From an uncultured Christensenella sp. (lineage in GTDB: Bacteria > Bacillota > Clostridia > Christensenellales > Borkfalkiaceae), in NCBI GenBank assembly GCA_910578565.1, contig CAJTQF010000002.1, positions 185,658-249,657 of the forward strand: a stretch of DNA of 64,000 bases, read 5' to 3'. Below are positions 43,177 through 51,268 of the stretch, in pieces. The notes beneath the pieces were generated by a model that was given only the letters and a program-made list of their open reading frames with translations, did no database searches and had not been told where the DNA came from. Position 1 is the stretch's first letter; each line of letters starts with the position of its first letter. A program made the position numbers and the translations under genes.

Positions 43177-43542
43177 TTATCGTCTTTTAATTAAAACGGT
43201 TATCTCGCCTGAACTTCCGCGCTCTATCCCGTTTGAAAAAACTTTAACTATATACAGTCCCCTTCCGCTTTCGGCGAACACGTCGGGCGGTTCCCCGTTT
43301 ACGTCCAGCCCCTTTAAGCTGTCAGCCGCAACGGTTATGCGTATCTCCGCGTCTGAAAGCTGTCCTTTAAAATCGGCTTCGTCGCCGCCGTGACGGATTA
43401 CGTTGGTCAGAAGCTCGCACGAGACCAGTTTGCTTGCAAAAACGTCGTCTTCGCAAACCTGCTGCTCGGTGAGAAAGTCCGTAAACGCTTCAAGTTTTTT
43501 GCGCATCATATTTAAGTTGTCTACTTTAAAGTTAATAATCAC
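43177..43542 (-). CDS. RsbW/SpoIIAB-like anti-sigma kinase
   Basis: A 121-aa GHKL-fold protein with an intact N box (SCELLTNVIRHGG, about residues 42-54) and a G2 box (ESGRGLYIVKVFSNGIERG, about 91-109). It should bind ATP, and probably binds and inhibits the sigma factor encoded just upstream; it may phosphorylate the STAS protein. Overlaps the sigma gene by four bases. Confidence 0.8.
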   Translation of the reverse strand: MIINFKVDNLNMMRKKLEAFTDFLTEQQVCEDDVFASKLVSCELLTNVIRHGGDEADFKGQLSDAEIRITVAADSLKGLDVNGEPPDVFAESGRGLYIVKVFSNGIERGSSGEITVLIKRR

Positions 43543-44264
43543 AGCAGTGCGTCCTTTAACTTTTCGACTATCTTCTTTTCCGCGCGGGAAACGAACATCT
43601 GGCTTACGCCCAGAATTTTACCCACTTCCGCCTGCGACTTTCCGTCAACAAACCTTAAAGACACCACTTTCTGTTCCGTGGGGTCAAGTTTTTTTATTTC
43701 CGTGCGCAGAGACTCGCTGTCTTCAAAAGTTTCAAATCCGTCGTGCGGGTCGGCGACAATATCGTACAGCAACCCTTCGCCGTCTTCGCCCTTTACGGTT
43801 GCGTCAAGGCTTACGGGCGCGTGGTATTCCATTGCTTCTATTATGTCTTCTTCCGACGCGTCCAGCTTTTGCGACAGCTGTTTTACGGTGGGCTTTACGC
43901 CGTGCTTTTTGTAATGTTCGTTGGTCTCGTTTCTCACCTTTACGGCAAGCGAATATATCCTTCTCGGCAAACGGACGGCGCGGGAATAGTCGCGGAAATA
44001 ATTTTTGATTATTCCCGTAATTGTCGGAGTTATGTACGTGGTAAACTGGATACCCAGATCGGGGTTGAATTTGCCTACGCCGGAAATAAGGGCTTCGGTT
44101 GCGACCTGATACAAATCGTCGTACTCAACCCCCCTGCCCGCAAATTTTTTTGCGAGAATTTCGGCTACGTACATATAATTTTCAACGAGCCTGTTCCTTA
44201 GCGCAATATCTCCCGTCCTGCGGTATTCGCGGAACAGTTCGTTCGCTTCGTTTGCGTCAATCAT
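43539..44264 (-). CDS. SigB/SigF-subfamily RNA polymerase sigma factor
   Basis: A 241-aa sigma factor. Region 2 has VENYMYVAEILAKKFAGRGV, DDLYQVATEALISGVGKFNP and IQFTTYITPTITGIIKNYFR. Region 3 has SRAVRLPRRIYSLAVKVRNE, the motif style of SigB/SigF factors. Region 4 has KSQAEVGKILGVSQMFVSRA. Start at 44264 gives an ATGA overlap with the gene before it. Encoded in a partner-switching module; since sigG and sigE are elsewhere, this may be a SigB-like stress factor or the forespore SigF. Confidence 0.88.
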   Translation of the reverse strand: MIDANEANELFREYRRTGDIALRNRLVENYMYVAEILAKKFAGRGVEYDDLYQVATEALISGVGKFNPDLGIQFTTYITPTITGIIKNYFRDYSRAVRLPRRIYSLAVKVRNETNEHYKKHGVKPTVKQLSQKLDASEEDIIEAMEYHAPVSLDATVKGEDGEGLLYDIVADPHDGFETFEDSESLRTEIKKLDPTEQKVVSLRFVDGKSQAEVGKILGVSQMFVSRAEKKIVEKLKDALL

Positions 44265-44605
44265 ATTAAAAGCGTAACCTTTTCGATTATCTTTCCGCCA
44301 ACGATATCGCACTCCGTCACAAGCGCGGATATAAGCGCAAGCGACAGTTCGTTGTCGGCAGGTTCGGGGTTTCCGCCCGCGCCCGCTATTTCGCAGCCCA
44401 CGCCCGCATCGCGGAAAAACCGGGCCCTGACCCTTTCAAAACCGCAGTTTTTTAAAATTAACGCGCTTTCGGTCACACACACCTTAAAGTCTTCAATCGC
44501 GTCCACGTCAATATCCGCCGCCGAGCATACCGCGCCTGCGGCAAGCCTTAAAGCTGTCAGATATTCGCTGTCGCACAGAGCAAATTCAACAGTAAAATCT
44601 TTCAT
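44261..44605 (-). CDS. Degenerate RsbW-like protein
   Basis: A 114-aa protein with the length and position of an RsbW/SpoIIAB anti-sigma factor. The N box reads CVTESALILKNCGF, without the Asn that binds Mg-ATP, and no glycine-rich G boxes can be seen (a GAGGNP turn occurs earlier). It is probably a non-catalytic GHKL paralogue. ATGA overlaps with both neighbours show tight co-translation. Confidence 0.6.
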   Translation of the reverse strand: MKDFTVEFALCDSEYLTALRLAAGAVCSAADIDVDAIEDFKVCVTESALILKNCGFERVRARFFRDAGVGCEIAGAGGNPEPADNELSLALISALVTECDIVGGKIIEKVTLLI

Positions 44606-44907
44606 CTTATCTCCATTATTGTGTCGAGCGCGCAAATTTCGAAAAGTTTTCTGATTCTGGGCTGAACGTTGAGAAGAACGGTTTTATAGCCGTCCGCTTT
44701 CAACTCCTTATAAATTTTTACGAACGTGCCCAGCATTGTGCTGTCAATGAACGTGAGAGCGGCGCAGTCGAACTCTATATCCATTTTCTGGTTGAGATAG
44801 GCTGCGCGGACTTCGGTATAAAAATCTTCGCTGGTAGCCGAATCGATTTCTCCCGATAACGAAAACTGCAATTTCGAATCGGCGGAAACAAGTTTTACCT
44901 GTTGCAT
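44602..44907 (-). CDS. STAS-domain anti-sigma factor antagonist (RsbV/SpoIIAA type)
   Basis: A 101-aa STAS protein: LQFSLSGEIDSATSEDFYTE, then FDCAALTFIDSTMLGTFVKI. The Ser in FIDSTMLG (about residue 57) is the normal phosphorylation site. Unphosphorylated it would release the sigma factor from its anti-sigma partner. First gene of the module STAS - degenerate RsbW - sigma - RsbW. Confidence 0.9.
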   Translation of the reverse strand: MQQVKLVSADSKLQFSLSGEIDSATSEDFYTEVRAAYLNQKMDIEFDCAALTFIDSTMLGTFVKIYKELKADGYKTVLLNVQPRIRKLFEICALDTIMEIR

Positions 44908-44982
44908 AATATCCCCTTTAAGGCTTTCTGTAATTTATTTATAACCTTATTTTTGCGTGCGGAAACGCAAAATACACATCAT

Positions 44983-45011
44983 ATTTTAAACCTTATGACA
45001 ATAATTGTCAA
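44983..45011 (-). promoter_or_regulatory. Sigma-A promoter of the partner-switching operon
   Basis: TTGACA (45006-45011), 17-bp spacer, TAAAAT (44983-44988) on the minus strand. Confidence 0.8.
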
Positions 45012-45019
45012 ATATACCT

Positions 45020-45049
45020 GCGGCGCACGCCTTAAATGGCGTGCGCCGC
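45020..45049 (-). terminator. Terminator of the feoA-feoB-rluA operon
   Basis: GCGGCGCACGCC / GGCGTGCGCCGC perfect stem just after the pseudouridine synthase stop codon. Confidence 0.85.
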
Positions 45050-45055
45050 TTTGAT

Positions 45056-45868
45056 TTACAATGTAAATCCGCTTTCGAATGTTTTTTCATTAAGATACGA
45101 AAGTTCGCCTTCAAAATCGAATTCAAGGCGCTTAGCCACAAGCCTTTGCCGCTTTACGCCGTATTTTGCGTTAAGGGCGTTGTCGCCGTATTTCGTATCG
45201 CCGAGAACGGGACAGCCGATATACGCCGTGTGCGCGCGTATCTGGTGGGTTCTGCCGGTGTGCAGAATTATTTCGACCAGAGCGATATCTCCGCGCTCTT
45301 CCATAACGCGGTAGTCTGTTTTTATTGTCACGCCGCCCTGCACGGGCGCGGGATAAACTTTTACTTCACCCTTTTTTTCATCCTTTAAAAGATATGCGGT
45401 AAGGCAACCGCTTACGCTTTTAAAGGCGTTTTTACACAGCGCGATATAGGTCTTTAAAACACGCCTTTTTTCAAACCCGTGCAAAAGCGCTTTCTCCGCC
45501 TGTTTATTTTTGGCAAACACAATAAGCCCTTCTGTATTCCGGTCAAGCCTATGCACTCCGTAAAAGGCGCCCCTGTCCGAAAGTTCGGACAAAAGCCCTT
45601 CAAAACTCACGCCCGAAAACTTGTCCGCTATGTAAACGTTTACGTCTTCGTACACCGTTTTATGGCTGGGCATACTCTCCTGTTTTAACGTAGTATAGTA
45701 CGCAACTTCGTCGCCCGCGCGCAGACTTGCGTTTTTCGTCGCGCGGACGCCGTTCACCTTTATGTCCTTAGCGCGCAAAAGCGCGGCAAAGCAAAACGAA
45801 CCCTGCGGATAGACGCTGTCTGTAAAGTCTTTTAAATTTGTATCGTTTTTGACGGTGAATTTTTTCAT
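45056..45868 (-). CDS. RluA-family pseudouridine synthase
   Basis: A 270-aa enzyme. An S4-like N-terminal part (LRAKDIKVNGVRATKNASLR) precedes the catalytic domain with GVHRLDRNTEGLIVFAKNKQ (catalytic Asp in HRLDRNT, about residue 110) and LHTGRTHQIRAHTAYIGCPV. The exact rRNA or tRNA target cannot be given. ATGA overlap with feoB, an unusual partner. Confidence 0.9.
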   Translation of the reverse strand: MKKFTVKNDTNLKDFTDSVYPQGSFCFAALLRAKDIKVNGVRATKNASLRAGDEVAYYTTLKQESMPSHKTVYEDVNVYIADKFSGVSFEGLLSELSDRGAFYGVHRLDRNTEGLIVFAKNKQAEKALLHGFEKRRVLKTYIALCKNAFKSVSGCLTAYLLKDEKKGEVKVYPAPVQGGVTIKTDYRVMEERGDIALVEIILHTGRTHQIRAHTAYIGCPVLGDTKYGDNALNAKYGVKRQRLVAKRLEFDFEGELSYLNEKTFESGFTL

Positions 45869-47544
45869 AAGCTGAATAAAAAATTGACGAGATATGCACC
45901 TAAAAATGCCACAGCCGTCTGCACGGCAAAGCATTTTAACGTAAATTTAAGCCCCGCTTCTTTACAGGAAGCGGAAAACGCTGAAACGCACGCGGGACAC
46001 AGCAGAATGAACGCGCACATTGCAACCGATTGCGCCAATCCGAGCCCAGTCCCCGCAGGCATAAGCATGCCCACGGTTGCGGCAACGTTTTCTTTGGCGA
46101 TAAACCCGCACAGCGCCGCATACGCAAGCCGCCAGTCTGAAATACCCATGGGATAAAACAAAAACGTTAAGCCGCGGCTAACCGTCGCAAGCATACTCTT
46201 ATCCGCTTCAACGTATTCGAACGTGAACGAAAAATGCGAAGCGAGCCAGCTTAAAATGCAAAATGCGAGTATCACGCCCGACACCTTGATTATAAACGAT
46301 TTAAGATAAAAATACAACTTTTTACCCACGGCTTTAAGTTGCGGAAAAACAATGGGCGTAACTTCAGACAGCATATCTTCTTTCCTGCCCTTCAACAGGG
46401 CGGAAAAGGCGATTGAAACCAAAAGTCCCGCGAAATAGAAACATGTCACCGCAGGAAACGGATTTTTAAAAAGGGGCGCGAGAAAAGTTAAAAACACGGG
46501 CAGTTTCGCGCCGCAGGGAATGTACGGCAAAACCGCGATTGTGCGCTTTTGCGCGTTCTCCGTGGAATAGCCGCGCGTGGTCATAATTGCCGCCGCGGTA
46601 CAGCCGAAGCCCGAGATAAGCGAAAAAGCCGCACGACCCGAAAGGTTGACCTTGGCAAAAAATCCGTCGGCGCAAAACGACAGCGCGGAAGTTATTCCGC
46701 TCTCGTCCAACAGCGTAAGAAACAGATACAGAATTGCAAGCTGGGGCAGAAAGGAAAGAACGCTGCCCGCGCCGCCCAGAACCCCTTCCGACAAAAGGGA
46801 AATTAACGCTTCGTTCTGCATTTTACCAGTTATCAACGCGCATAGTTTGTCGCACACGGCAAGCTCTACCAAATCCTTTAAAAGCGCGCCCGGCATTACG
46901 GGATGAAACGCGAAAAAGAACATTGCCGCCACCGCGGCGATAAAAAACGCAAGCGCGAAAAAACGGTTGTAAAACAGTTTGTCTGCGCGGCTTAAACTTT
47001 CGCGCCCCGCAAAATAGCAGTCTTCGAACGACAGCTTTCCGGTCGCAACAGAAAAATTAATACCGTCTTCCACCGCCTTTTTAAACTGTTTGGGCGGACA
47101 GGTGAAAACGGGTATCCCCAGATAATGCGAAAGTTTTTCCGCGTCGAGACTGCCGCCCCGCCTTTTAAGCTGGTTCAGCTTGGTTACGTATAAAACCACA
47201 GGCTTGTCGTACGATTTCAGTTTTGCGGTTAAATTCAAACTGTTTTCCAATGTGAGCGCGTCGGCAACGTCGATTATAATATCCGCTTTTTTAATCTCTT
47301 CCGCGGCGGAAACTTCTTCCATAGAATAATTGGTCATAGCGTAAAGACCGGGCGCGTCTACGTAAGTTATTCCGTTTGAAGTTTTTTCGCTTGCAGAACA
47401 GGTTACGCCGTGAAAATTGCCCGTTCTTAAAGAGCTGTGCGTTACCGCATTGAACAGCGTTGTCTTGCCGGCATTGGGATTGCCCGCGAAAACCGCACGC
47501 ATTCCCGGTTTTTCAGCCGCGCGGCGCAGTATTTTCAGGCGCAT
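45865..47544 (-). CDS. feoB: Ferrous iron transporter FeoB (compact form)
   Basis: A 559-aa protein: N-terminal G domain with VFAGNPNAGKTTLFNAVT (about 18-35), TGNFHGVTCSASEK, DAPGLYAM and a variant G4 (YVTKLNQL), then about eight membrane helices including two gating motifs (GFGCTAAAIMTTRGYSTENA and ALCGFIAKENVAATVGML). Shorter than usual FeoB (about 650-800 residues), with a reduced G-domain and spacer. Start at 47544 has GGGGTGGAG upstream, overlapping the feoA end. Confidence 0.9.
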   Translation of the reverse strand: MRLKILRRAAEKPGMRAVFAGNPNAGKTTLFNAVTHSSLRTGNFHGVTCSASEKTSNGITYVDAPGLYAMTNYSMEEVSAAEEIKKADIIIDVADALTLENSLNLTAKLKSYDKPVVLYVTKLNQLKRRGGSLDAEKLSHYLGIPVFTCPPKQFKKAVEDGINFSVATGKLSFEDCYFAGRESLSRADKLFYNRFFALAFFIAAVAAMFFFAFHPVMPGALLKDLVELAVCDKLCALITGKMQNEALISLLSEGVLGGAGSVLSFLPQLAILYLFLTLLDESGITSALSFCADGFFAKVNLSGRAAFSLISGFGCTAAAIMTTRGYSTENAQKRTIAVLPYIPCGAKLPVFLTFLAPLFKNPFPAVTCFYFAGLLVSIAFSALLKGRKEDMLSEVTPIVFPQLKAVGKKLYFYLKSFIIKVSGVILAFCILSWLASHFSFTFEYVEADKSMLATVSRGLTFLFYPMGISDWRLAYAALCGFIAKENVAATVGMLMPAGTGLGLAQSVAMCAFILLCPACVSAFSASCKEAGLKFTLKCFAVQTAVAFLGAYLVNFLFSL

Positions 47545-47762
47545 TTCTCCACCCCGATAAGTTTGGCTATTTCCCGCCGTACGCCCACGCGCACCGCGCC
47601 GCAACCTATAAGCACACCCGTTTTAAAGAGTGAAAAAGCCAGCACTGTCACCTTTTTCCCGACAGTTATGCCGAGCGACTGAAGCCTTGCCGCACCGCTG
47701 CCCGATACTTCTATTCTGACAATTTTCGCGCGTTCGCCCGCCTTTAAATCATAAACGCTCAT
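47535..47762 (-). CDS. feoA: FeoA domain protein
   Basis: A 75-aa SH3-like FeoA protein: LKAGERAKIVRIEVSGSGAA, RLQSLGITVGKKVTVLAFSL, and GVRREIAKLIGVE. Encoded immediately before feoB with a ten-base overlap. It supports ferrous iron uptake. Confidence 0.92.
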   Translation of the reverse strand: MSVYDLKAGERAKIVRIEVSGSGAARLQSLGITVGKKVTVLAFSLFKTGVLIGCGAVRVGVRREIAKLIGVEKCA

Positions 47763-47801
47763 AGAATAAATCTATGAGCGTTTAACGGAATTAATGATAT
47801 A

Positions 47802-50800
47802 TTACTTTTTTATAAGAGTGAGCAACACTTTTTCGCCGTTGATGTTCTGCTCTCTGGTGTAGCCGTCCGCCGCGCCTTCGCATATTTTTTCCGCAAGCAC
47901 GTCGCCCGCAAAATTGCCCGATTGCAACACCTGTTGCGCCCTGCCGCAAGCCTTGTAAAAGACGTTAATCCTGTCGGTTACTTCAAAGCCCGCGTCTTTA
48001 CGCATATTCTGGATTTTTGAAACAAGTTCCCTTTCAACGCCTTCTAAAATAAGTTCTTCGGTCAACGCGGTGTCAAGCGCAACTGTGATACCCCTGTCTT
48101 CCGCCGCAATGAAGCCGCCCGCGCTTTCGGTGAAAACCTGCAAATCTTCCAGCGTTAATGTAACGTCCAGCCCGGGTATATTGTAAACGCCGCCGTCCTT
48201 TACTGCCGTCACAACTTCTTTCGCGTTGCAGCCGCCCAAAAAGGCGGAAATCGCGCCCAGCTTTTTACCGTACTTGGGTCCCAGAGTTTTAAGCTGCGGC
48301 TTTAACCTGTACGTTATATACTTATCCGCGTCGTCCGCAAACTCGAAACTCTTTATATTCAGTTCGTCGAGAACTATTGCGCGTTCGTCTTCCGAAAGGT
48401 CTATATTGCGGGTTGACACCACAATCATTTTGGCAAGCGGCTGACGGTTTTTCAAATTGCCCGCGTTTCTTGCCGCCCTGCCCAGAACTACGATATCAAG
48501 CACTTCTTCCATTCCGTCTTCCAAAGCCCTGTCGATATAATTTTTATCGGCTTTGGGGAACTCGCAAAGATGAACGGAAGCGGGCTGGTCCGCAAAGAAG
48601 CGCGGCACGAGATTGCGGTAAATCATTTCCGCCATAAAGGGCGTGTACGGAGCCGTAAGTTTTGCAATGGTGACTAAAACCGTATACAAAGTGGTGTACG
48701 CCGCCGCCTTGTCTTCGGTCATATCCGCCCCCCAGTACCTGTCCCTGCCGCGGCGGACGTACCAGTTTGAAAGCACGTCTGCAAAGTCCTGCAACGCGCG
48801 CGCACTTTCGAAAATTTCGTACTTTTCAAGACTTTGATCAACGAACGCCGTAAGCGAATTGAGCTTTGACAAAATCCATTTGTCCATTACGCTCAATTTA
48901 CACTGTGCAAGCGAATACTTTGACGGGTCGTATTTGTCGATTTCGGCATACAGCGTAAAGAACGCGTACGTGTTCCACAGCGTACCCATAAATTTGCGCT
49001 GCGCTTCCGATACGGTTTCTTCGGCAAAGCGAGAAGGCAGCCACGGCGCGGAAGACGTGTAAAAATACCACCTTACCGCGTCGGCGCCCTGTTTGTCCAG
49101 CACGCTCCAGGGATCAACCACGTTGCCCTTGTGTTTAGACATTTTTATACCGTTTTTATCGTTCACGTGACCGAGAACAATACAGTTTTTAAATGGCGCT
49201 TTATTGAAAAGAATGGTGTTTATTACAAGCAGGGTATAAAACCAGCCGCGCGTCTGGTCCACCGCTTCGGAGATAAAATCGGCGGGGAAAGTCTTTTCAA
49301 AAACTTCTCTGTTTTCAAACGGATAATGATACTGGGCAAAAGGCATCGAACCGGAGTCGAACCAGCAGTCGATAACTTCGGGCGTGCGCGACATCTTGCC
49401 GCCGCACTTCGGACACTTACAGGTAAGTTTATCAAGATAGGGACGGTGAAGTTCTGTTTCGCCCTTGACGTTGCATTTTTCTTTAAGTTCCGATTTAGAG
49501 CCTATTACTTCTATTGCGCCGCAGTCGGGGCAGACCCATACGGGCAACGGAGTTCCCCAGTATCTGTCGCGGGAAAGTCCCCAGTCTATTACGTTTTCAA
49601 GGAAGTTGCCCATTCTGCCTTCCTTTATGGTGTCGGGCATCCAGTTGACAGAACGGTTGGCTTTTATAATCTCTTTTTTAGCTTTGGTAACTTCTATAAA
49701 CCAGCTGGACTTTGCATAATACAAAAGGGGCGTGTCGCACCGCCAGCAATGAGGATAGTCGTGTTCGAAAGGAATTACTTTGAAAAGCAGCCCGCTTTTT
49801 TCAAGCCTGTCCAGAATGGGCTTATCGGCTTTTTTGGCGAACACTCCGTTTAAACTTTCAAAACGGCTGTCAAAGCAGCCGCGCTCGTCCACCAACTGGA
49901 CAACGGGCAGTCCGTAACGCTTGCCTACCTTATAGTCGTCTTCGCCGAATGCGGGGGCGATATGAACTACGCCCGTGCCATCGCCCATGGTTACGTAACC
50001 GTCGCAGACGATAAAATGTGCCTTGGGGGTTGCGTTTGCGGGGGATATGCGCAAAATTTCCTTTGCGGTCTCTTCAAACAGCGGCTCGTATTCAAGCCCT
50101 TCCCACTCGCTGCCCGCCTTTTTGTCAACCACATTGTATTCTTCGAAGAACTTTGAAACAAGCGCTTCGGCTAAAATATATCTTGCGCCGTCCGCTTCTA
50201 TTTCAACGTAAGGCTCGCATGGGTTCATACATAGCGCCACGTTGGAAGGCAACGTCCAGGGGGTAGTAGTCCAAGCGAGTATATAGCGGTTTTCGCTTCC
50301 CTTTACCTTAAATTTTGCGACGGCGGAATTTTCCTTTACCGATTTGTAACCCTGCGCAACTTCGTGCGAAGAGAGCGCAGTGCCGCATCTGGGGCAGTAA
50401 GGCACAATTTTATGCCCCTTGTACAAAAGCCCCTTTTTGTGCATTTCTTTAATAGCCCACCACTCGGACTCTATATAATTGTCGTCGTAGGTGACGTAGG
50501 GGTTGTCCATATCCACCCAGTAACCTACCCTGTCGGACATTTTTTCCCATTCGCCTTTGTACTTCCATACCGACTGCTTGCACTTTTGGATAAAGGGTTC
50601 TATGCCGTAACCTTCTATCTGCTGCTTGCCGTCAAGCCCCAAAGACTTTTCAACTTCAAGCTCGACGGGAAGACCGTGCGTATCCCAGCCCGCTTTTCTT
50701 AAAACGTGGAAGCCTTTCATAGTCTTATATCTGGGAATTATATCTTTCATTACGCGGGTCAGAATATGACCGATATGCGGCTTTCCGTTGGCTGTGGGGG

Positions 50801-50939
50801 GACCGTCGTAAAATGAAAACTCTTCGCCCCCGATACTGCTTTCAACGCTCTTTTCAAAAACTTTGTTCTCTTTCCAAAAGTCTATAATTTCCTTTTCGCG
50901 CTCAACGAAGTTCAAAGAAGTATCTACCTTATTGTACAT
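47802..50939 (-). CDS. ileS: Isoleucyl-tRNA synthetase
   Basis: A 1045-aa class I synthetase: HIGH motif in DGPPTANGKPHIGHILTRVM (about 45-64), editing domain with LAWTTTPWTLPSN, and KMSKS in NGIKMSKHKGNVVDPW (about 600-615). The N-terminal form and length correspond to the eukaryote-like type 2 IleRS often linked with mupirocin tolerance. It has cysteine pairs in the editing region (CPRCG, CPDCG, CKCPKCG). Start at 50939 follows AAGGAG; the longer ORF covers the T-box. Confidence 0.97.
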   Translation of the reverse strand: MYNKVDTSLNFVEREKEIIDFWKENKVFEKSVESSIGGEEFSFYDGPPTANGKPHIGHILTRVMKDIIPRYKTMKGFHVLRKAGWDTHGLPVELEVEKSLGLDGKQQIEGYGIEPFIQKCKQSVWKYKGEWEKMSDRVGYWVDMDNPYVTYDDNYIESEWWAIKEMHKKGLLYKGHKIVPYCPRCGTALSSHEVAQGYKSVKENSAVAKFKVKGSENRYILAWTTTPWTLPSNVALCMNPCEPYVEIEADGARYILAEALVSKFFEEYNVVDKKAGSEWEGLEYEPLFEETAKEILRISPANATPKAHFIVCDGYVTMGDGTGVVHIAPAFGEDDYKVGKRYGLPVVQLVDERGCFDSRFESLNGVFAKKADKPILDRLEKSGLLFKVIPFEHDYPHCWRCDTPLLYYAKSSWFIEVTKAKKEIIKANRSVNWMPDTIKEGRMGNFLENVIDWGLSRDRYWGTPLPVWVCPDCGAIEVIGSKSELKEKCNVKGETELHRPYLDKLTCKCPKCGGKMSRTPEVIDCWFDSGSMPFAQYHYPFENREVFEKTFPADFISEAVDQTRGWFYTLLVINTILFNKAPFKNCIVLGHVNDKNGIKMSKHKGNVVDPWSVLDKQGADAVRWYFYTSSAPWLPSRFAEETVSEAQRKFMGTLWNTYAFFTLYAEIDKYDPSKYSLAQCKLSVMDKWILSKLNSLTAFVDQSLEKYEIFESARALQDFADVLSNWYVRRGRDRYWGADMTEDKAAAYTTLYTVLVTIAKLTAPYTPFMAEMIYRNLVPRFFADQPASVHLCEFPKADKNYIDRALEDGMEEVLDIVVLGRAARNAGNLKNRQPLAKMIVVSTRNIDLSEDERAIVLDELNIKSFEFADDADKYITYRLKPQLKTLGPKYGKKLGAISAFLGGCNAKEVVTAVKDGGVYNIPGLDVTLTLEDLQVFTESAGGFIAAEDRGITVALDTALTEELILEGVERELVSKIQNMRKDAGFEVTDRINVFYKACGRAQQVLQSGNFAGDVLAEKICEGAADGYTREQNINGEKVLLTLIKK

Positions 50940-50959
50940 TCTGCACTCCTTAAAAATAT

Positions 50960-51190
50960 AAAATAGGCGTCCGAGTTTCGGACGCCGTAAAATGCGCTTA
51001 TAAACCACCAAAACAAACGAACATTTGCCGTAACTTGTGACGGGTTACGAAACCGTATTTTCTTAATTGCCGTGACTTTCGGAAAATAAGCTGAAAGGTG
51101 ATATTTTTCAAACGCGCTTGCTCCCTTGCACCGGACGGAAGCTCTCTGCAAAGCGATACGTTTAAAAACGGTTGTCCTTTGTCATAGCCT
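50960..51190 (-). promoter_or_regulatory. T-box riboswitch (Ile) upstream of ileS
   Basis: Minus strand: stem I has GCAGAGAGCTTCCGTCCGG and GTGCAAGGGAGC (typical AGAGAGC and GGUGCAAGG-like elements). A candidate specifier ATC is at 51100-51102 in AAAATATCACC. The T-box-like TTTGGTGGTTT lies at about 51001-51013, then comes a terminator (GGCGTCCGA / TCGGACGCC, 50966-50986) before the AAGGAG of ileS. Uncharged tRNA-Ile would favour antitermination. The T-box core deviates from GGTGGTACCGCG after GGTGG. Confidence 0.85.
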
Positions 51191-51212
51191 TTAAAGGTTA
51201 AATTGTATTTTT

Positions 51213-51241
51213 ATTATATTAAACCGCTTTAAAAAAGTAAA
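51213..51241 (-). promoter_or_regulatory. Promoter of the T-box/ileS unit
   Basis: TTTACT (51236-51241), 17-bp spacer, TATAAT (51213-51218) on the minus strand. Confidence 0.65.
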
Positions 51242-51268
51242 GCATTTAAAAGCCGCTGACCGTATAAA

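Larger units (their letters stand above)
42288..43178. mobile_element. Single-gene element 2 inserted in a terminator loop
   Basis: Left arm AACACACCGTC ends at 42300 and right arm AAGACGGTGTTTTTT starts at 43164; together they form one bidirectional terminator between two convergent genes. TTTA adjoins both junctions (42301-42304 and 43160-43163). Body 42305-43159 starts ACGGTGTT and ends AATTCCCTATGGAAAGCGC. Order inside: terminator, promoter, DUF1349 gene, terminator. The gene-3' end (TTTAGTTTTTTAATTCCC then TATGG..AA..GCGC) matches element 1. No transposase is present. Confidence 0.7.
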
